From Faucicola tetraodonis (GTDB lineage: Bacteria; Pseudomonadota; Gammaproteobacteria; Pseudomonadales; Moraxellaceae): a stretch of 64,000 bases of DNA. The notes under the pieces were generated by a model that saw only the letters and a list, made by a program, of their open reading frames with translations, searched no databases and had not been told where the DNA came from. The stretch lies in the NCBI GenBank assembly GCA_032017425.1, contig DALZPW010000001.1; one strand, given 5' to 3'. Below, in pieces: positions 44,235 through 53,003 of the stretch. How positions within the stretch are numbered: the first letter of the stretch is position 1; each line of letters begins with the position of its first letter. Made by a program: the position numbers and the translations under genes.

Positions 44235-45998
44235 ATGACCGTTTCAAAACCTTCCAATGCTCACCCACGTTGGCAGACCTATCGAAGATTGCTAGGTTAT
44301 CTCAAGCCGTATTGGTGGGCGATGACGCTAGTCGTCATTGGCTTTACCTTAAATGCAGGCACCGAAGTGGGCATTGCCAAACTGGTCAAATTCATTATTG
44401 ATGCGATTAATGATCGTGATCAAGCGCATATCAATCTTTTTCCAGCTTTAATCGTATTATTGTTTGTACTGCGCGGACTTAGCTCATTTTTGGGTAATTA
44501 CTTTAGCGCAGTGATTTCACGAAATGTCGTCTATCAGCTGCGTATGCAAGTGTTTTCAAAATTGCTCAGATTACCTAGCCAATTTTATTTGAGCCACAAT
44601 GCCGGTCAGATTTCTGCAAAATTAATCTTTGATGTCGAGCAAGTCACTGCGGCGGGTACTGATACGCTCAAAACCTTGTTACGCGATGGCTTGACCGTGA
44701 TTGGATTGTTAGCGTTTTTGCTTTACAGTAATTGGAAATTAAGCCTGTCGTTGTTTGTGGTATTGCCGCCGATTTTATTGTTAGTCGGTAAAGCCAGTAA
44801 ACGCTTTCGCAAGCTGTCGCGCGGTATTCAAAAATCCATGGGCGAGGTCAGTCATATTACCAATGAAGTCATCACAGGCTACCAAGTGGTCAAAAATTAT
44901 GGCGGTCAGCAAAATGAGCTGACGCGGTTTAACAACGCTTCTTTAACCAATCTTAAACAAGGCCTAAAGGTGGTGGTGACCAATAGCATCAATACCCCAT
45001 TAATTCAATTATTGATGGCGTGCGCGATGGCTGTGGTGGTATGGATTGCATTAAGACCGAACGTATTAGGTGATACCACCGCAGGCGAGTTTATCGCTTA
45101 TATCAGTGCGGCAGGGCTACTGAGCAAACCCGTGCGCTCGTTGACCGATATCAACCAAGGCTTGCAAAAGGGTTTGGCGGCGGCGGATTCTATATTTGAG
45201 ATGCTCGATGAAGCCGAAGAAAAAGACACAGGCAAGGTTGAAAAAACTCTGAGTGGTAAAATAGTACTTAACGACCTAAGCGTCACTTTTGAGGATGGCA
45301 AACAAGCGCTCAACAACGTAAATTTGGTGGTCAATCCCGGCGAAACCGTGGCGTTAATCGGTAGAAGTGGCGCAGGTAAAACCACGCTAGTCAACTGTCT
45401 GATGCGCGCGCTAGAACCCACAAAGGGCAATATTTATCTTGACGATGTCGCTATCGAAGATTTGACATTACATTCACTGCGTAGTCAGATTGCCAGTGTC
45501 AACCAACAAGTGGTACTGTTTGATACCTCTATCCACAACAATATCGCCTATGGCGAATTATCTAACCGAACCTCGGAGCAAGTGATTGATGCCGCAAAAT
45601 CAGCCTTTGCGCACGATTTTATTATGCAGTTGCCGCAGGGTTACCAATCAAAGATAGGCTCACAGGGTCTGCAGTTATCTGGCGGACAACGCCAACGCTT
45701 ATCCATTGCACGTGCCCTGCTAAAGGATGCGCCTATCTTGATTTTGGATGAAGCCACAAGCGCGCTAGATAACGAATCAGAATTTTATATCCAAAAAGCG
45801 CTGGAGCGCGTCATGCATGGCAGAACCACCATCGTTATCGCGCACCGATTAACGACCATCCAAAATGCCGATAAAATCGTGGTCATGGATAACGGTGAAA
45901 TTATTGAAGTCGGTACTCACGACAGTTTGCTAGCCGCGCAAGGTACGTATGCCAAGTTGTATGAGCGTCATTTTGAAGAGGATATATTGTCAAGCTAA
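44235..45998 (+). CDS. msbA: Lipid A export ABC transporter MsbA
   Basis: Flips lipid A-core across the inner membrane. The 587 residues have an N-terminal six-helix membrane domain and a C-terminal ATPase: Walker A GRSGAGKTTL, signature LSGGQRQRLSIARALL, Walker B ILILDEATSALD, and the switch histidine in IVIAHRLTTI. Linkage to lpxK, which follows with a TAATG overlap, identifies it as MsbA among related half-transporters. Confidence 0.95.
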   Translation: MTVSKPSNAHPRWQTYRRLLGYLKPYWWAMTLVVIGFTLNAGTEVGIAKLVKFIIDAINDRDQAHINLFPALIVLLFVLRGLSSFLGNYFSAVISRNVVYQLRMQVFSKLLRLPSQFYLSHNAGQISAKLIFDVEQVTAAGTDTLKTLLRDGLTVIGLLAFLLYSNWKLSLSLFVVLPPILLLVGKASKRFRKLSRGIQKSMGEVSHITNEVITGYQVVKNYGGQQNELTRFNNASLTNLKQGLKVVVTNSINTPLIQLLMACAMAVVVWIALRPNVLGDTTAGEFIAYISAAGLLSKPVRSLTDINQGLQKGLAAADSIFEMLDEAEEKDTGKVEKTLSGKIVLNDLSVTFEDGKQALNNVNLVVNPGETVALIGRSGAGKTTLVNCLMRALEPTKGNIYLDDVAIEDLTLHSLRSQIASVNQQVVLFDTSIHNNIAYGELSNRTSEQVIDAAKSAFAHDFIMQLPQGYQSKIGSQGLQLSGGQRQRLSIARALLKDAPILILDEATSALDNESEFYIQKALERVMHGRTTIVIAHRLTTIQNADKIVVMDNGEIIEVGTHDSLLAAQGTYAKLYERHFEEDILSS

Positions 45999-47101
45999 TG
46001 CAACAAACTCTACTACAGGCGTGGCGCAACAAATCCCTCTGGCTATGGTTGTTATTGCCCGTGTCTTGGTTGTATGGATTGGTTTTTTGGCTCAATAAAA
46101 CTATGTATCGATTAGGGCTAAAACCCGTTTATTATCCCAACGTGCCCGTCATTGTAGTGGGCAATATCACGGTTGGCGGTAGCGGTAAGACGCCGCTAAT
46201 CATTGCGGTGGTAACCTACCTGCAGCAAAAAGGGCTGACAGTCGGCGTCATCAGTCGTGGCTATGGCGGACAAGCCAAGCTGATGCCTTGTATCGTGACA
46301 GCGAATTCAAAGCCCAGCGACGTCGGTGACGAGCCATGTCTGATTGTGCAGCGTACAGGTGTGCCAATGGCAGTTTGTCCAAATCGCAGGCAGGCAATTG
46401 AGTTATTGCTTGAGCAATTCCCAAGCATTCAACTTATTTTGGCGGATGATGGACTGCAACATTTTGCACTAGATAGGGATGAAAACTGGATTGTCGTCGA
46501 TGCCGATCGCGGCTTTGGTAACCGCCAGCTATTGCCCACAGGCTTTCTGCGCGAACCGATTAAACGCCTGTATCAGCCCAATACCACCGTCATATTTCAT
46601 CAAAGTGATTGGCAGGATACTCAGGCTTTAACCCATTTTTCAAATAGCCTAAGCAAAAATTATCATAGCATATCACCCGATATTCGTATGCGTTTGCTAC
46701 AAAAACCGCTAGTACCTTTATTTAAAGCGCCTTTATTTAAAACCTATTCGCAAAATAGCTTACCTGCCCAACAAGTGATTGCCATGACGGGGATTGGTTT
46801 GCCGCAGCGTTTTTTTAATAGCCTAAGCCAATTAGGATTTGACATCATACCGATGCCACTAAATGACCATCACACTTATAGTTTGCAAGATTTTGCCAAC
46901 TTGCCAAAGTTACCGATTATCGTCACCGATAAGGATGCGGTCAAATTGCGTGTTATGTTCGCCCAAGGTCATGAGAAAAATGATATTGTAACAAACATCT
47001 GGGTGTTACCGGTAGAAGCTGAATTATCACCTGCCTTTTATGCGTTAATCGACCGACAAATCGGTAAATTGGTTGCCCTAGCTGACAATGCTGACAATTA
47101 A
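45998..47101 (+). CDS. lpxK: Tetraacyldisaccharide 4'-kinase
   Basis: Phosphorylates the lipid A disaccharide at the inner membrane. The 367 residues have an N-terminal hydrophobic anchor (LWLWLLLPVSWLYGLVFWL), the P-loop VVGNITVGGSGKTPLI, VISRGYGG and LADDGLQHFALDRD. Two copies of the dispersed AATAGCCTAAGC sequence lie in frame at 46643 and 46817, giving NSLSK near residue 216 and NSLSQ near residue 274. kdsB follows 21 bases on. Confidence 0.95.
   Translation: MQQTLLQAWRNKSLWLWLLLPVSWLYGLVFWLNKTMYRLGLKPVYYPNVPVIVVGNITVGGSGKTPLIIAVVTYLQQKGLTVGVISRGYGGQAKLMPCIVTANSKPSDVGDEPCLIVQRTGVPMAVCPNRRQAIELLLEQFPSIQLILADDGLQHFALDRDENWIVVDADRGFGNRQLLPTGFLREPIKRLYQPNTTVIFHQSDWQDTQALTHFSNSLSKNYHSISPDIRMRLLQKPLVPLFKAPLFKTYSQNSLPAQQVIAMTGIGLPQRFFNSLSQLGFDIIPMPLNDHHTYSLQDFANLPKLPIIVTDKDAVKLRVMFAQGHEKNDIVTNIWVLPVEAELSPAFYALIDRQIGKLVALADNADN
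46643..46657 (+). repeat. Dispersed AATAGCCTAAGCAAA element, copy in lpxK (a)
   Basis: Exact copy of the recurring 15-base sequence, in frame as Asn-Ser-Leu-Ser-Lys. See the separate finding. Confidence 0.85.
46817..46831 (+). repeat. Dispersed AATAGCCTAAGC element, copy in lpxK (b)
   Basis: AATAGCCTAAGCCAA: the first 12 bases are exact, and it is in frame as Asn-Ser-Leu-Ser-Gln. Confidence 0.85.
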
Positions 47102-47122
47102 AAAACTTGTAGGAAATACACT

Positions 47123-47917
47123 ATGTTAAAACATTTGGTCATACCAGCCCGTCTAAAAAGTACCCGACTGCCCAACAAACCGCTATTAGAAATTCATGGT
47201 AAGCCGATGATTCTATGGGTGATTGATCGTGCCAATGCGGTAAAATCGGCGGGAATTGCCGATGATATTTTTGTGGCAACCGATGATGATGGCATCGCTC
47301 AACTGTGTCAAGACTATGGGGCAAATGTCATCATGACTGACCCCAATCATGCGTCTGGCACGGATAGGCTTGCTGAAGTAGCTAGACTTAAGCAGTGGTC
47401 AACTGAAGATATCGTGATTAATATGCAAGGCGATGAACCACTCGTGCCTGCAGCACTCATCAAACAAGTGACTGAGCTTCTGCTACAAAAAAAAGATTGC
47501 GTGATGGCGACTTTGGCTGAACCCATCCAAAGCGTTGAAGAGTTTTTACGGCCATCGGTGGTCAAAGTTGTCAAAAATGCCCACAAGGAAGCCTTGTATT
47601 TTAGCCGAGCGCCGATTCCTTGCGATCGCCATACAGCATTGTTGACTGACCAGCCAATCAGTGATGAAAATAGCGCGCCAAAAAACGCTTACCGACACCT
47701 AGGCATTTATGCTTATCGGGTCAGTTTGTTACAGCAATTTAGTGTTTGGCAGCAAGGCGAGCTAGAGCAGCTTGAATCATTGGAGCAATTGCGTATTTTG
47801 GAGCAAGGCATGCGTATCGCCATTGATATCGCTTCAGAATTGTTGCCGCCCGGTGTAGACACGCAAGAGGATTTGGATCGGCTCAATGAGTTGGCTTTAT
47901 CAGAATTATTGAAATAA
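47123..47917 (+). CDS. kdsB: CMP-KDO synthetase
   Basis: Activates 3-deoxy-manno-octulosonate with CTP for lipopolysaccharide core synthesis. The 264 residues start LKHLVIPARLKSTRLPNKPLLEI, the nucleotide-binding signature, and contain INMQGDEPLVP and YFSRAPIPCDR, all family motifs. AGGAAA lies just before the ATG. It is the last gene of the exbB-exbD-msbA-lpxK-kdsB run, and a bidirectional terminator follows. Confidence 0.97.
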   Translation: MLKHLVIPARLKSTRLPNKPLLEIHGKPMILWVIDRANAVKSAGIADDIFVATDDDGIAQLCQDYGANVIMTDPNHASGTDRLAEVARLKQWSTEDIVINMQGDEPLVPAALIKQVTELLLQKKDCVMATLAEPIQSVEEFLRPSVVKVVKNAHKEALYFSRAPIPCDRHTALLTDQPISDENSAPKNAYRHLGIYAYRVSLLQQFSVWQQGELEQLESLEQLRILEQGMRIAIDIASELLPPGVDTQEDLDRLNELALSELLK

Positions 47918-47918
47918 T

Positions 47919-47949
47919 AAAAAAGCCCAAGTTAATCTTGGGCTTTTTT
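47919..47949. terminator. Bidirectional terminator between kdsB and monooxygenase gene
   Basis: AAAAAAGCCCAAG (47919-47931) pairs perfectly with CTTGGGCTTTTTT (47937-47949) over a 5-base loop. The A- and T-runs make it work on both strands, for kdsB on + and the facing monooxygenase on -. Confidence 0.9.
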
Positions 47950-47974
47950 GTGGTTTGCGTTTTTATGGTTTTGA

Positions 47975-49000
47975 TTAGCTGTTTAAGCTAAATAAATCAA
48001 GCGATTTCACCAAAGATAAGGAGTTGAGGCGGGCTTGTTGGTCATAAATATTACAAGTGACAATCAATTCATCAGGGCGGATAGTCTCAAGAAAATGGTC
48101 AAGTTTTGGTTTGACACTATCAGGTGTACCGACAAACGAGATTGCCAACGACGATTCAACCATGTATTTCTCTGCAGATGTCCAAAAAGCATCAATATTC
48201 TCAATCGGTTTTGGCATTTGTGAGGGTTTACCACGGCGCAAATTGACAAAACTTTGCTGCGCTGAGGTGAATTGGTAAGCGGCTTCCTCATCGGTGTCGG
48301 CCAATAGCAAGTTACTTGCTACCATCACATAAGGTTGTTGCAAGTAGCGAGAAGGCTTGAAATTCTCACGGTACAATGTCACCGCTTGCGATAACATCTG
48401 CGGCGCAAAATGCGACGCAAATACATAAGGCAAGCCTAATGCAGCAGCGAGACTGGCGCCAAATAAAGACGACCCTAAAATCCACACAGGCACATTTAAG
48501 CCATTAGCCGGCATGGCAGTCACTGTCTGACCATCGAGCGGGTCAAAATAATGCATCAGCTCTTGCACATCTTGCGGGAAGTTTTCGGCATCATTCATGG
48601 TGCGGCGCAAGGCACGGAAGGTTGCCCCATCCGTCCCAGGGGCACGGCCCACGCCAAGATCGATACGTTCGCCATACAAAGTGGCTAACGTACCAAACTG
48701 TTCTGCAACCACTAACGGCGCATGGTTAGGCAGCATGATACCGCCTGAGCCAATCCGTATGGTTGAGGTGTGAGCGCCAATGTGAGCTAACAACACACTG
48801 GTTGCGGTACTGGCAATGCCGCGCATGTTATGGTGCTCAGCCAGCCAATAGCGGTTAAAACCTACTTTTTCGGCAGTTTGGGCAACAGTCACCGCTTGCT
48901 TAAGCGCGTTTTTGGCGTCACTGCCTTCAGGTACAGGAACAAGGTCTAAAAATGAAATAGGGATTTGTTTGGTCATTTTTGTCATCATTATAGTCATCAT
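47975..49000 (-). CDS. Luciferase-like flavin-dependent monooxygenase
   Basis: A 341-residue LLM-class oxidoreductase of the MsnO8/YhbW group: SFLDLVPVPEGSDAKNAL at the start, FNRYWLAEHHNMRGIASTAT, IRIGSGGIMLPNHAPLVVAEQF and ERIDLGVGRAPGTD. It uses reduced flavin to oxidise an unknown small molecule. The start is uncertain because four ATG codons are clustered (49000, 48997, 48985, 48976) without a good ribosome site. The CysB-like regulator lies just upstream on the same strand, 47 bases away, and may be co-transcribed; LLM enzymes are sometimes sulfur-related, a tentative link. Confidence 0.85.
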   Translation of the reverse strand: MMTIMMTKMTKQIPISFLDLVPVPEGSDAKNALKQAVTVAQTAEKVGFNRYWLAEHHNMRGIASTATSVLLAHIGAHTSTIRIGSGGIMLPNHAPLVVAEQFGTLATLYGERIDLGVGRAPGTDGATFRALRRTMNDAENFPQDVQELMHYFDPLDGQTVTAMPANGLNVPVWILGSSLFGASLAAALGLPYVFASHFAPQMLSQAVTLYRENFKPSRYLQQPYVMVASNLLLADTDEEAAYQFTSAQQSFVNLRRGKPSQMPKPIENIDAFWTSAEKYMVESSLAISFVGTPDSVKPKLDHFLETIRPDELIVTCNIYDQQARLNSLSLVKSLDLFSLNS

Positions 49001-49046
49001 AAAAAGAATAGTAGTCTCTTTATAATGGCGAATCCAAAAAAATCAA

Positions 49047-49973
49047 TCACCCAAATTGTTGCTGACAAATATCAATGAAAGCTTTGCCAAAATTACGGAT
49101 ATCGCCATCGGCACGGGTGGCTATCCATGTCACATGTTTTCCAAAAATTTTCGTTGGAATTTTGACAAGATTGCGATAATGCTGACCTTCAAATGCCATT
49201 TCAGCAATCGTGCCCACGCCCATACCAATACCGACATAGGTGCTAATCACATCGGCATCCAAAGCAGTAAGTACAATATTAGGGGTCAGCTGTGCCGCGC
49301 TAAAGGCTCTATCAATCGCACCACGACCCGTAAAACCGCCGTGATAAGTGATAATCGGATAATTTGCTAAGGTTTGGATATCAATCTCAGTGCGATTTTC
49401 AAGCTCATGACCCACGGGCACAATCACATGATGATACCAATCATAATAGCGAATACAGTGTAGATTATCGTGCGCAAGCAGCGATTCAGTTGCGATGCCA
49501 ATATCGGCTTGACCTTGTGCCACCATATTGGCAATCGACTCGGGGTCAGCTTGATGTAAAATCAGATGAACATTGGGAAATTGTTGTTTAAAGCGCTGTA
49601 TTACCCAAGGCAACACATAACGTGCTTGGGTATGCGTCGTGGCAATTGACAACTCACCCTGATGGGGATTTTGAAAGTCTAAAGTTAAATTTTCAATCGA
49701 CCGTACTTCTACAAATATTTTCTCAATATGCGGTAGTAGCAGCTCACCGATAGGGGATAGACCCACCAATCGCTTACCCTGCCGCACAAAAACTTCTGCC
49801 CGAAGCTGACTTTCGAGCGCGGCAATATGCTTACTAAGACTGGATTGACTGGTATGTAATACTTTGGCGGCTTGGCTCAGATTGTAATTATTAATCACAG
49901 TCTGCCAAACGGTTTCAAGTTGTTTGAGTTGGATTTGTAAATAACGTTGATTGATGACAACATTGATTGCCAT
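49047..49973 (-). CDS. CysB/Cbl-type LysR-family regulator
   Basis: A 308-residue LysR protein. The helix-turn-helix is NLSQAAKVLHTSQSSLSKHIAALE, then the CysB-like effector domain: GELSIATTHTQARYVLPWVI, YPIITYHGGFTGRGAIDRAF and TALDADVISTYVGIGMGVG align closely with E. coli CysB blocks (IATTHTQARYALP, FTGR, TATDADVIKTYVRLG). It is therefore probably a regulator of sulfur assimilation sensing acetylserine or sulfate. AAGG sits 7 bases before the ATG. No cys gene is in the window. Confidence 0.85.
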   Translation of the reverse strand: MAINVVINQRYLQIQLKQLETVWQTVINNYNLSQAAKVLHTSQSSLSKHIAALESQLRAEVFVRQGKRLVGLSPIGELLLPHIEKIFVEVRSIENLTLDFQNPHQGELSIATTHTQARYVLPWVIQRFKQQFPNVHLILHQADPESIANMVAQGQADIGIATESLLAHDNLHCIRYYDWYHHVIVPVGHELENRTEIDIQTLANYPIITYHGGFTGRGAIDRAFSAAQLTPNIVLTALDADVISTYVGIGMGVGTIAEMAFEGQHYRNLVKIPTKIFGKHVTWIATRADGDIRNFGKAFIDICQQQFG

Positions 49974-50030
49974 AAAATGACCTTAATAAAAAAACGAAAT
50001 AAAATGCTCGCTATAGGAGCTTGGTTAAAC

Positions 50031-50180
50031 TTAAATATTAACAAAACTAGGCATTACCGCCATACGTGTATTAGACACTGCGCCTGCCATGCTACTATCG
50101 ACTACAGATATGCTTTCAATATCAGGTACCGTGACATGATAGGCATTATTTTGCTGATAGATAGCAATCGGGTATTGCAT
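50031..50180 (-). pseudogene. Short HicB antitoxin-like ORF (likely truncated)
   Basis: A 49-codon ORF with a good GAGG ribosome site 6 bases before its ATG. The start MQYPIAIYQQNNAYHVTVPD follows the HicB N-terminus (YPIAI, AY-V-VPD), and a later VVDSSMAGAVSNTRMAV fits the helix of that partial RNase H-like domain. Full HicB antitoxins are usually 70-150 residues; this stops soon after the first domain and lacks a DNA-binding tail. No hicA toxin gene was found beside it. It lies 57 bases upstream of the CysB-like gene on the same strand. It may be a decayed toxin-antitoxin remnant or a standalone mini-protein. Confidence 0.5.
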
Positions 50181-50502
50181 AATTTGCCTCAAAGCTGCTA
50201 ACAAAAAGGTTGAAAGTCATCGCAGGGTGTCAAGTATAGCATATTACCATAAAATAGCAGGTTCAAAACCTAGCTGCTTAAGTCAGGCTTATTTAATAGA
50301 CTTAAAATTTAAAAAATTGAAATATGACAAGTCTGTAGACATTGACTCGGTTATCGACTTGATTGCAGTGCCGCCTTGTTTCAGATATCAACGTTTCAGA
50401 CATCTATAATAATTTTAGTTTGTCTACACCTAGAAAACCGCTACAATAGCAAGATTTTAATGAAGTTTTGTGGTAAATCGTGCGTGATGAGTGAGAGGTA
50501 AC
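50181..50502. other. Region between HicB-like ORF and ampG
   Basis: About 320 bases with no convincing gene. AGCAGGTT and AACCT-AGCTGCT (about 50257-50280) can pair imperfectly. The likely ampG promoter lies at 50420-50447. Confidence 0.4.
50420..50447 (+). promoter_or_regulatory. Probable promoter for ampG
   Basis: TTGTCT (50420-50425), 16 bases, TACAAT (50442-50447), about 55 bases before the ampG ATG. The hexamers match 4 and 5 of 6 consensus bases. Confidence 0.45.
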
Positions 50503-52101
50503 ATGCAAATATCAAAACAACCTGTGTCAAACGACCAAGCGGCGCTACCAAGCGAAAGCTCAGCAGGCACAAAAAAGTCTTGGGGCGAAGCCATCAAAGC
50601 CTATATGGACAAGCGCGCTTGGGTGATGTTGCTATTGGGTTTTTCTTCAGGGTTGCCTTATCTATTGATATTTTCTAGTTTGTCAATTTGGCTCAAAGAA
50701 GCAGGGTTTGATATCAAAATTATCACCATGTTTAGTTGGGCGATGCTGGGGTACTCGTTTAAGTTTGTTTGGTCGCCCCTCGTCAATGCCGTGCCGATTC
50801 CACTGTTAACCAAAATGCTAGGCCAACGCCGTAGTTGGCTAGTTGTGGCACAAATTGTGGTTGCCTTTGCAATTTTCATGCTTGGTAGTTTTAATCCCAC
50901 CAGTGATGTTGTACTTGATTACATGGCATTTTTTGCCGTGTTGTTAGGTTTTTCAGCGGCGACACAAGACATTGTGATTGATGCTTATCGCATTGAAATT
51001 GCTGAAAAATCTATGCAGCCCGTACTCTCTGGTATGTTTATGGCAGGCTACCGAATCGGTCTGATTGTCGCAGGGGCGGGAGCGCTGTTCTTGGCAGAAT
51101 ATTTTGGCTCGACCAAAGCCACTTACAACTACGCTGCTTGGCAACAAACCTATTATATTATGGCATCCTTGATGCTAATAGGGGTTGTCACCACCCTTTT
51201 GATTAAAGAACCCACCGTCACCCGTGAGCAGCATGAACGCCCGATGTCGGATTATTTTCAATTGTTTTTACTATTTTTAATTTCAGTGATTGCGTTGATT
51301 GCCAGTTTTATTGTCATCGGTCATGTGCTTCCAGAGACTGAGTCAAAATTTTTGGGCTTTGTTTATGAGAGCATTAAATTTATTGGCGCTGTGGTTATCG
51401 CCATTAGCACCGCTTTAGTGTTATTAAAAGCCAAAATCATCAAAAAGCAAGTCGCGGTTGACATGTGGGTCGCACCGATTCAAGACTTTTTCATTCGTTA
51501 TGGGAAAAAAGCCATATGGCTGATTTTATTGATAGGCTTGTATCGTATTTCAGATATTGTGGCAGGTACGACGTCAAACTTGTTTTATGTTAATTTAGGC
51601 TTTAGCAAAACCGATATCGCCTTGGCGGTCAAAACCTTTGGGATGGGGATGTCAATTGTGGGTGGTATTCTAGGCGGCTTGCTTGCCGAGCGTTTTAAAA
51701 TCATGAACGCTATGTTGATTGGTGCTATTTTAGCGTCAGCCAGTAATTTATTGTTTGTGATTTTAGCGGGCAAGGGACATGATTTTTTTTACATGTACTC
51801 AGCGGTAATGTTTGATAATCTCGCATCCGGTCTAGCAAGTGCTATTTTCGTCGCCTTTTTATCGGTATTGACCAATATTCGCTTTAGCATGGTACAGTAT
51901 GCACTGCTTAGTTCATTGATGACGTTAACACCAAAGATTTTAGGTGGCTACTCAGGTGCGATGGTAGAAACCATGGGGTATCCTGCTTTTTTCACCTTTA
52001 CTGCACTGATTGGCATTCCTGTGCTGTTGTTGATTTATATGGTAGATAAGCATGTGATGAGCCAAGATGCGACAAGAGGCGATAACATTACCCATGAATA
52101 A
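50503..52101 (+). CDS. ampG: AmpG-type muropeptide permease
   Basis: An MFS inner-membrane transporter importing anhydromuropeptides for cell-wall recycling. The 532 residues begin with a 30-residue polar stretch, then RAWVMLLLGFSSGLPYLLIFSSLSIWLKEAG, characteristic of AmpG, with about 12-14 membrane segments including FAVLLGFSAATQDIVIDAYR. ATG 50503 is chosen for its GAGAGG site; an upstream ATG is 12 bases earlier. It overlaps prmC by 8 bases. No ampC or ampD is in the window. Confidence 0.9.
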   Translation: MQISKQPVSNDQAALPSESSAGTKKSWGEAIKAYMDKRAWVMLLLGFSSGLPYLLIFSSLSIWLKEAGFDIKIITMFSWAMLGYSFKFVWSPLVNAVPIPLLTKMLGQRRSWLVVAQIVVAFAIFMLGSFNPTSDVVLDYMAFFAVLLGFSAATQDIVIDAYRIEIAEKSMQPVLSGMFMAGYRIGLIVAGAGALFLAEYFGSTKATYNYAAWQQTYYIMASLMLIGVVTTLLIKEPTVTREQHERPMSDYFQLFLLFLISVIALIASFIVIGHVLPETESKFLGFVYESIKFIGAVVIAISTALVLLKAKIIKKQVAVDMWVAPIQDFFIRYGKKAIWLILLIGLYRISDIVAGTTSNLFYVNLGFSKTDIALAVKTFGMGMSIVGGILGGLLAERFKIMNAMLIGAILASASNLLFVILAGKGHDFFYMYSAVMFDNLASGLASAIFVAFLSVLTNIRFSMVQYALLSSLMTLTPKILGGYSGAMVETMGYPAFFTFTALIGIPVLLLIYMVDKHVMSQDATRGDNITHE

Positions 52102-52948
52102 CCAAGCATCATTCTACACCATTCAATCATTGTTGGCTGTACCAAGCCCGGTTGAAAAACACATCCGCAAACAGTTGCTGGGTGAATATCTTCATGTAGG
52201 GCAAACTTATCTTATTACCCATGATAGCGAAATGGTAACTGCAGCAATAGCCACTCAATATTTTGCTGCGCTTGATGAGTTGATGGCCGGTAAACCATTC
52301 GCTTATGTACTAGGTAAACAAAGTTTTTGGCAGCATGAGTTTTTAGTCAACCAGCATACTTTAATACCGCGTCCTGATACCGAACGGTTGATAGAAGCAG
52401 TGCTTAATCACCATAAAAATAGCCTAAGCAAATCAATGAATATTTTAGATTTAGGCACTGGGTCAGGTTGTATTGCCATCACGCTGGCAGAGGAATTTAG
52501 AAATTCATCCGTTAAAGCAGTAGATAAATCGCTTGATGCACTGAAGGTGGCAGCACAAAATGCGAAGAGAATAGGGGTTAGTAATATCGCGTTTTTTGAA
52601 GGCAGTTGGTATGAACCCTTTATGACAGCCCATGGAGATGAAAGCAATAAATTTGATATCATCGTATCTAATCCGCCTTATATCGATCCTAACGATCCCC
52701 ACTTGGCAGGCTTAACCGATGAACCCATTAGCGCGCTAATCGCGGATAATAAGGGTATGGCGGATATCTGTCATATTGTCAAAACTGCGCCACAATTTTT
52801 ACAGCCTCATGGGTTATTAGCAATTGAACATGGGTATGATCAGGGCGAACAGGTTAGGGACGTATTTTTGTCAAATGGCTTTGGCGATGTAATCACCGTC
52901 AAAGACTATGGGCACAATGACCGAGTAACGCTGGGTGTACTAAATTAG
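52094..52948 (+). CDS. prmC: Peptide chain release factor glutamine methyltransferase
   Basis: Methylates the GGQ glutamine of release factors. The 284 residues have KPFAYVLGKQSFWQHEF, ILDLGTGSGCIAITLA, and the catalytic NPPY in IIVSNPPYIDPND. ATG 52094 lies inside the end of ampG (8-base overlap), so the genes are translationally coupled. An in-frame copy of the dispersed AATAGCCTAAGCAAA lies at 52418, giving NSLSK just before the SAM domain. prfA, its usual neighbour, is absent; a MoeB-like gene follows, as in some Pseudomonadales. Confidence 0.95.
   Translation: MNNQASFYTIQSLLAVPSPVEKHIRKQLLGEYLHVGQTYLITHDSEMVTAAIATQYFAALDELMAGKPFAYVLGKQSFWQHEFLVNQHTLIPRPDTERLIEAVLNHHKNSLSKSMNILDLGTGSGCIAITLAEEFRNSSVKAVDKSLDALKVAAQNAKRIGVSNIAFFEGSWYEPFMTAHGDESNKFDIIVSNPPYIDPNDPHLAGLTDEPISALIADNKGMADICHIVKTAPQFLQPHGLLAIEHGYDQGEQVRDVFLSNGFGDVITVKDYGHNDRVTLGVLN
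52418..52432 (+). repeat. Dispersed AATAGCCTAAGCAAA element, copy in prmC
   Basis: Exact 15-base copy, read as Asn-Ser-Leu-Ser-Lys in the linker between the N-terminal and catalytic domains of PrmC. Confidence 0.85.
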
Positions 52949-52969
52949 TGTACTAAATTAATGGGCTAA

Positions 52970-52984
52970 AATAGCCTAAGTAAA
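52970..52984 (+). repeat. Dispersed element, intergenic copy after prmC
   Basis: AATAGCCTAAGTAAA, one substitution from the full form. It lies in the 55 bases between prmC and the MoeB-like gene, so this copy is non-coding. Confidence 0.8.
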
Positions 52985-53003
52985 TATGTGAAATTTAACT
53001 AGT

